Below are positions 5,413-5,920 of a DNA stretch of 5,920 nt, in pieces. The position numbers and the translations under genes were made by a program. The stretch comes from Clostridiaceae bacterium (GTDB taxonomy: Bacteria > Bacillota > Clostridia > Lutisporales > Lutisporaceae): positions 1 through 5,920 of the forward strand of contig JAQVFD010000145.1 of NCBI GenBank assembly GCA_028697435.1, written 5' to 3'. The notes under the pieces were generated by a model. That model did not search any database and was not told the origin of the DNA. It was given only the letters and a program-made list of their open reading frames with translations. Every line of letters starts with the position of its first letter. Position 1 is the stretch's first letter.

Positions 5413-5802
5413 TTATTCAATCTCTATAAACCTAATCTCGGATATTTTGCCGTTATTACTTGTTACCCTCATATAGTACCGGCTTGCCACATCTATAGTA
5501 TTAAGATTTGTAATGTCACTTATATGATCGATATTGTCAGAGTTAACGCCTCCTATGGTGACTCTATCTATCACATTATCATGTAAATAACCCTCAATAA
5601 TCTCTTTAATCTCATTACCCATTACTTCACGAGAGATAGTTCCATCCCCAATTTCCAGCTTAACCGCTGATAAAGTCTCCTTAGCCATATCCGCCATTGC
5701 CATCTGTGTCTCCTTCTGAGGATTATATACTTGATTCACATACATCAGCCCCGCTGCCGCAACCACTACAAATATCAATATTACCGCCAAGAATTTTTCC
5801 AT
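5413..5802 (-). CDS. Small membrane-anchored protein of a pilus-like operon
   Basis: The 129-residue product starts MEKFLAVILIFVVVAAAGLMY, a helix at about 4-21, followed by a soluble domain of about 105 residues with a predicted helix (QMAMADMAKETLSAVKLEI) and a beta-rich end (YYMRVTSNNGKISEIRFIEIE). It shares the MEKF start and anchor-plus-small-domain layout with the next gene, suggesting pilin-like subunits, but I do not recognise a named family. No prepilin peptidase motif (Gly before a Phe/Glu context) is clear. The ATG at 5802 follows GGGG with suitable spacing (8 nt), and the gene is 21 bp after the stop of the partial gene upstream. Same strand and short gaps place it in the same operon. 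Confidence 0.8.
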   Translation of the reverse strand: MEKFLAVILIFVVVAAAGLMYVNQVYNPQKETQMAMADMAKETLSAVKLEIGDGTISREVMGNEIKEIIEGYLHDNVIDRVTIGGVNSDNIDHISDITNLNTIDVASRYYMRVTSNNGKISEIRFIEIE

Positions 5803-5823
5803 TGTTTATTCCCCACTTATTTA

Positions 5824-5920
5824 CTATTTTATATAATTCATTGGATTTGAAAGTGTAGACAGGCTGTAGGAAAAATAAACCACGGACGCAAGCATGGTCA
5901 ATACCACCGGGACCATTGCG
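5824..5920 (-). CDS. C-terminal tail of a hydrophobic membrane protein (cut by window edge)
   Basis: Reading leftwards from the right edge, one frame stays open for 31 codons and ends at TAG (5826-5824). The visible tail is AMVPVVLTMLASVVYFSYS followed by LSTLSNPMNYIK: a membrane helix then a short polar end. It sits 21 bp upstream of the next gene on the same strand, as expected of an operon member. In Tad-like loci a TadB/TadC type inner-membrane protein or a pilin could end this way, but the fragment is too short to decide. It was found by translating the edge by hand. Confidence 0.6.
   Translation of the reverse strand, partial: AMVPVVLTMLASVVYFSYSLSTLSNPMNYIK

Noticed and set aside
1..5920. 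CRISPR arrays, tRNA or rRNA genes, insertion sequences, attachment sites
   Set aside because: No spaced direct repeats of array length, no cloverleaf-like segments, no transposase or integrase frames and no terminal inverted repeats were seen on either strand.

Overview
The window reads as a low-GC Gram-positive anaerobe of the class Clostridia. The base composition is AT-rich, Shine-Dalgarno sites are strong (GGAGG, AAGGAG, TAGGAGG), promoters are sigma-A-like with near-consensus hexamers, and the gene families are typical of cellulolytic clostridial relatives (TetR / MacB-type ATPase / FtsX permease operon, PAS histidine kinase, Tad-pilus-like small membrane proteins). The genus is inference; no marker gene is present.

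Layout. Positions 1-1790 (minus strand) hold a three-gene efflux/stress operon read right to left: a TetR-family repressor, a LolD/MacB-type ABC ATPase, and the first 134 codons of an FtsX-like permease that continues off the left edge. Just upstream, 1804-1863 carries two near-identical TetR operators placed symmetrically about a palindromic -10 sequence. A consensus promoter reads leftwards into tetR and a second near-consensus promoter reads rightwards.

Positions 1864-2563 (plus strand) hold a leader region with its own promoter candidate, a strong 13-pair hairpin at the predicted 5' end of the transcript, and a GTG-started gene for a GreA/GreB-family factor that appears to lack the usual acidic tip residues. 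Its 3' end overlaps by 15 bp the 3' end of a convergent gene (2549-3913, minus) for a soluble PAS-containing histidine kinase with all catalytic boxes and no partner response regulator in view.

Positions 4096-5920 (minus strand) hold a tightly packed run of four genes for membrane-anchored proteins: the C-terminal tail of one cut off by the right edge, two short proteins that both begin MEKF plus a membrane segment, and a larger protein with a basic N-terminus, one membrane helix and a TadE/TadG-like segment. I infer a Tad-pilus-like or related assembly locus whose ATPase and core genes would lie beyond the right edge. The larger protein has no good canonical start: the best-placed start codon behind a clear ribosome binding site is ACG.

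The most interesting items are the mirror-image TetR-controlled promoter, the ACG-start anomaly, and the Gre-like factor with a changed tip, a structured leader and a convergent overlap with a sensor kinase. No CRISPR array, rRNA, tRNA or insertion sequence was seen.
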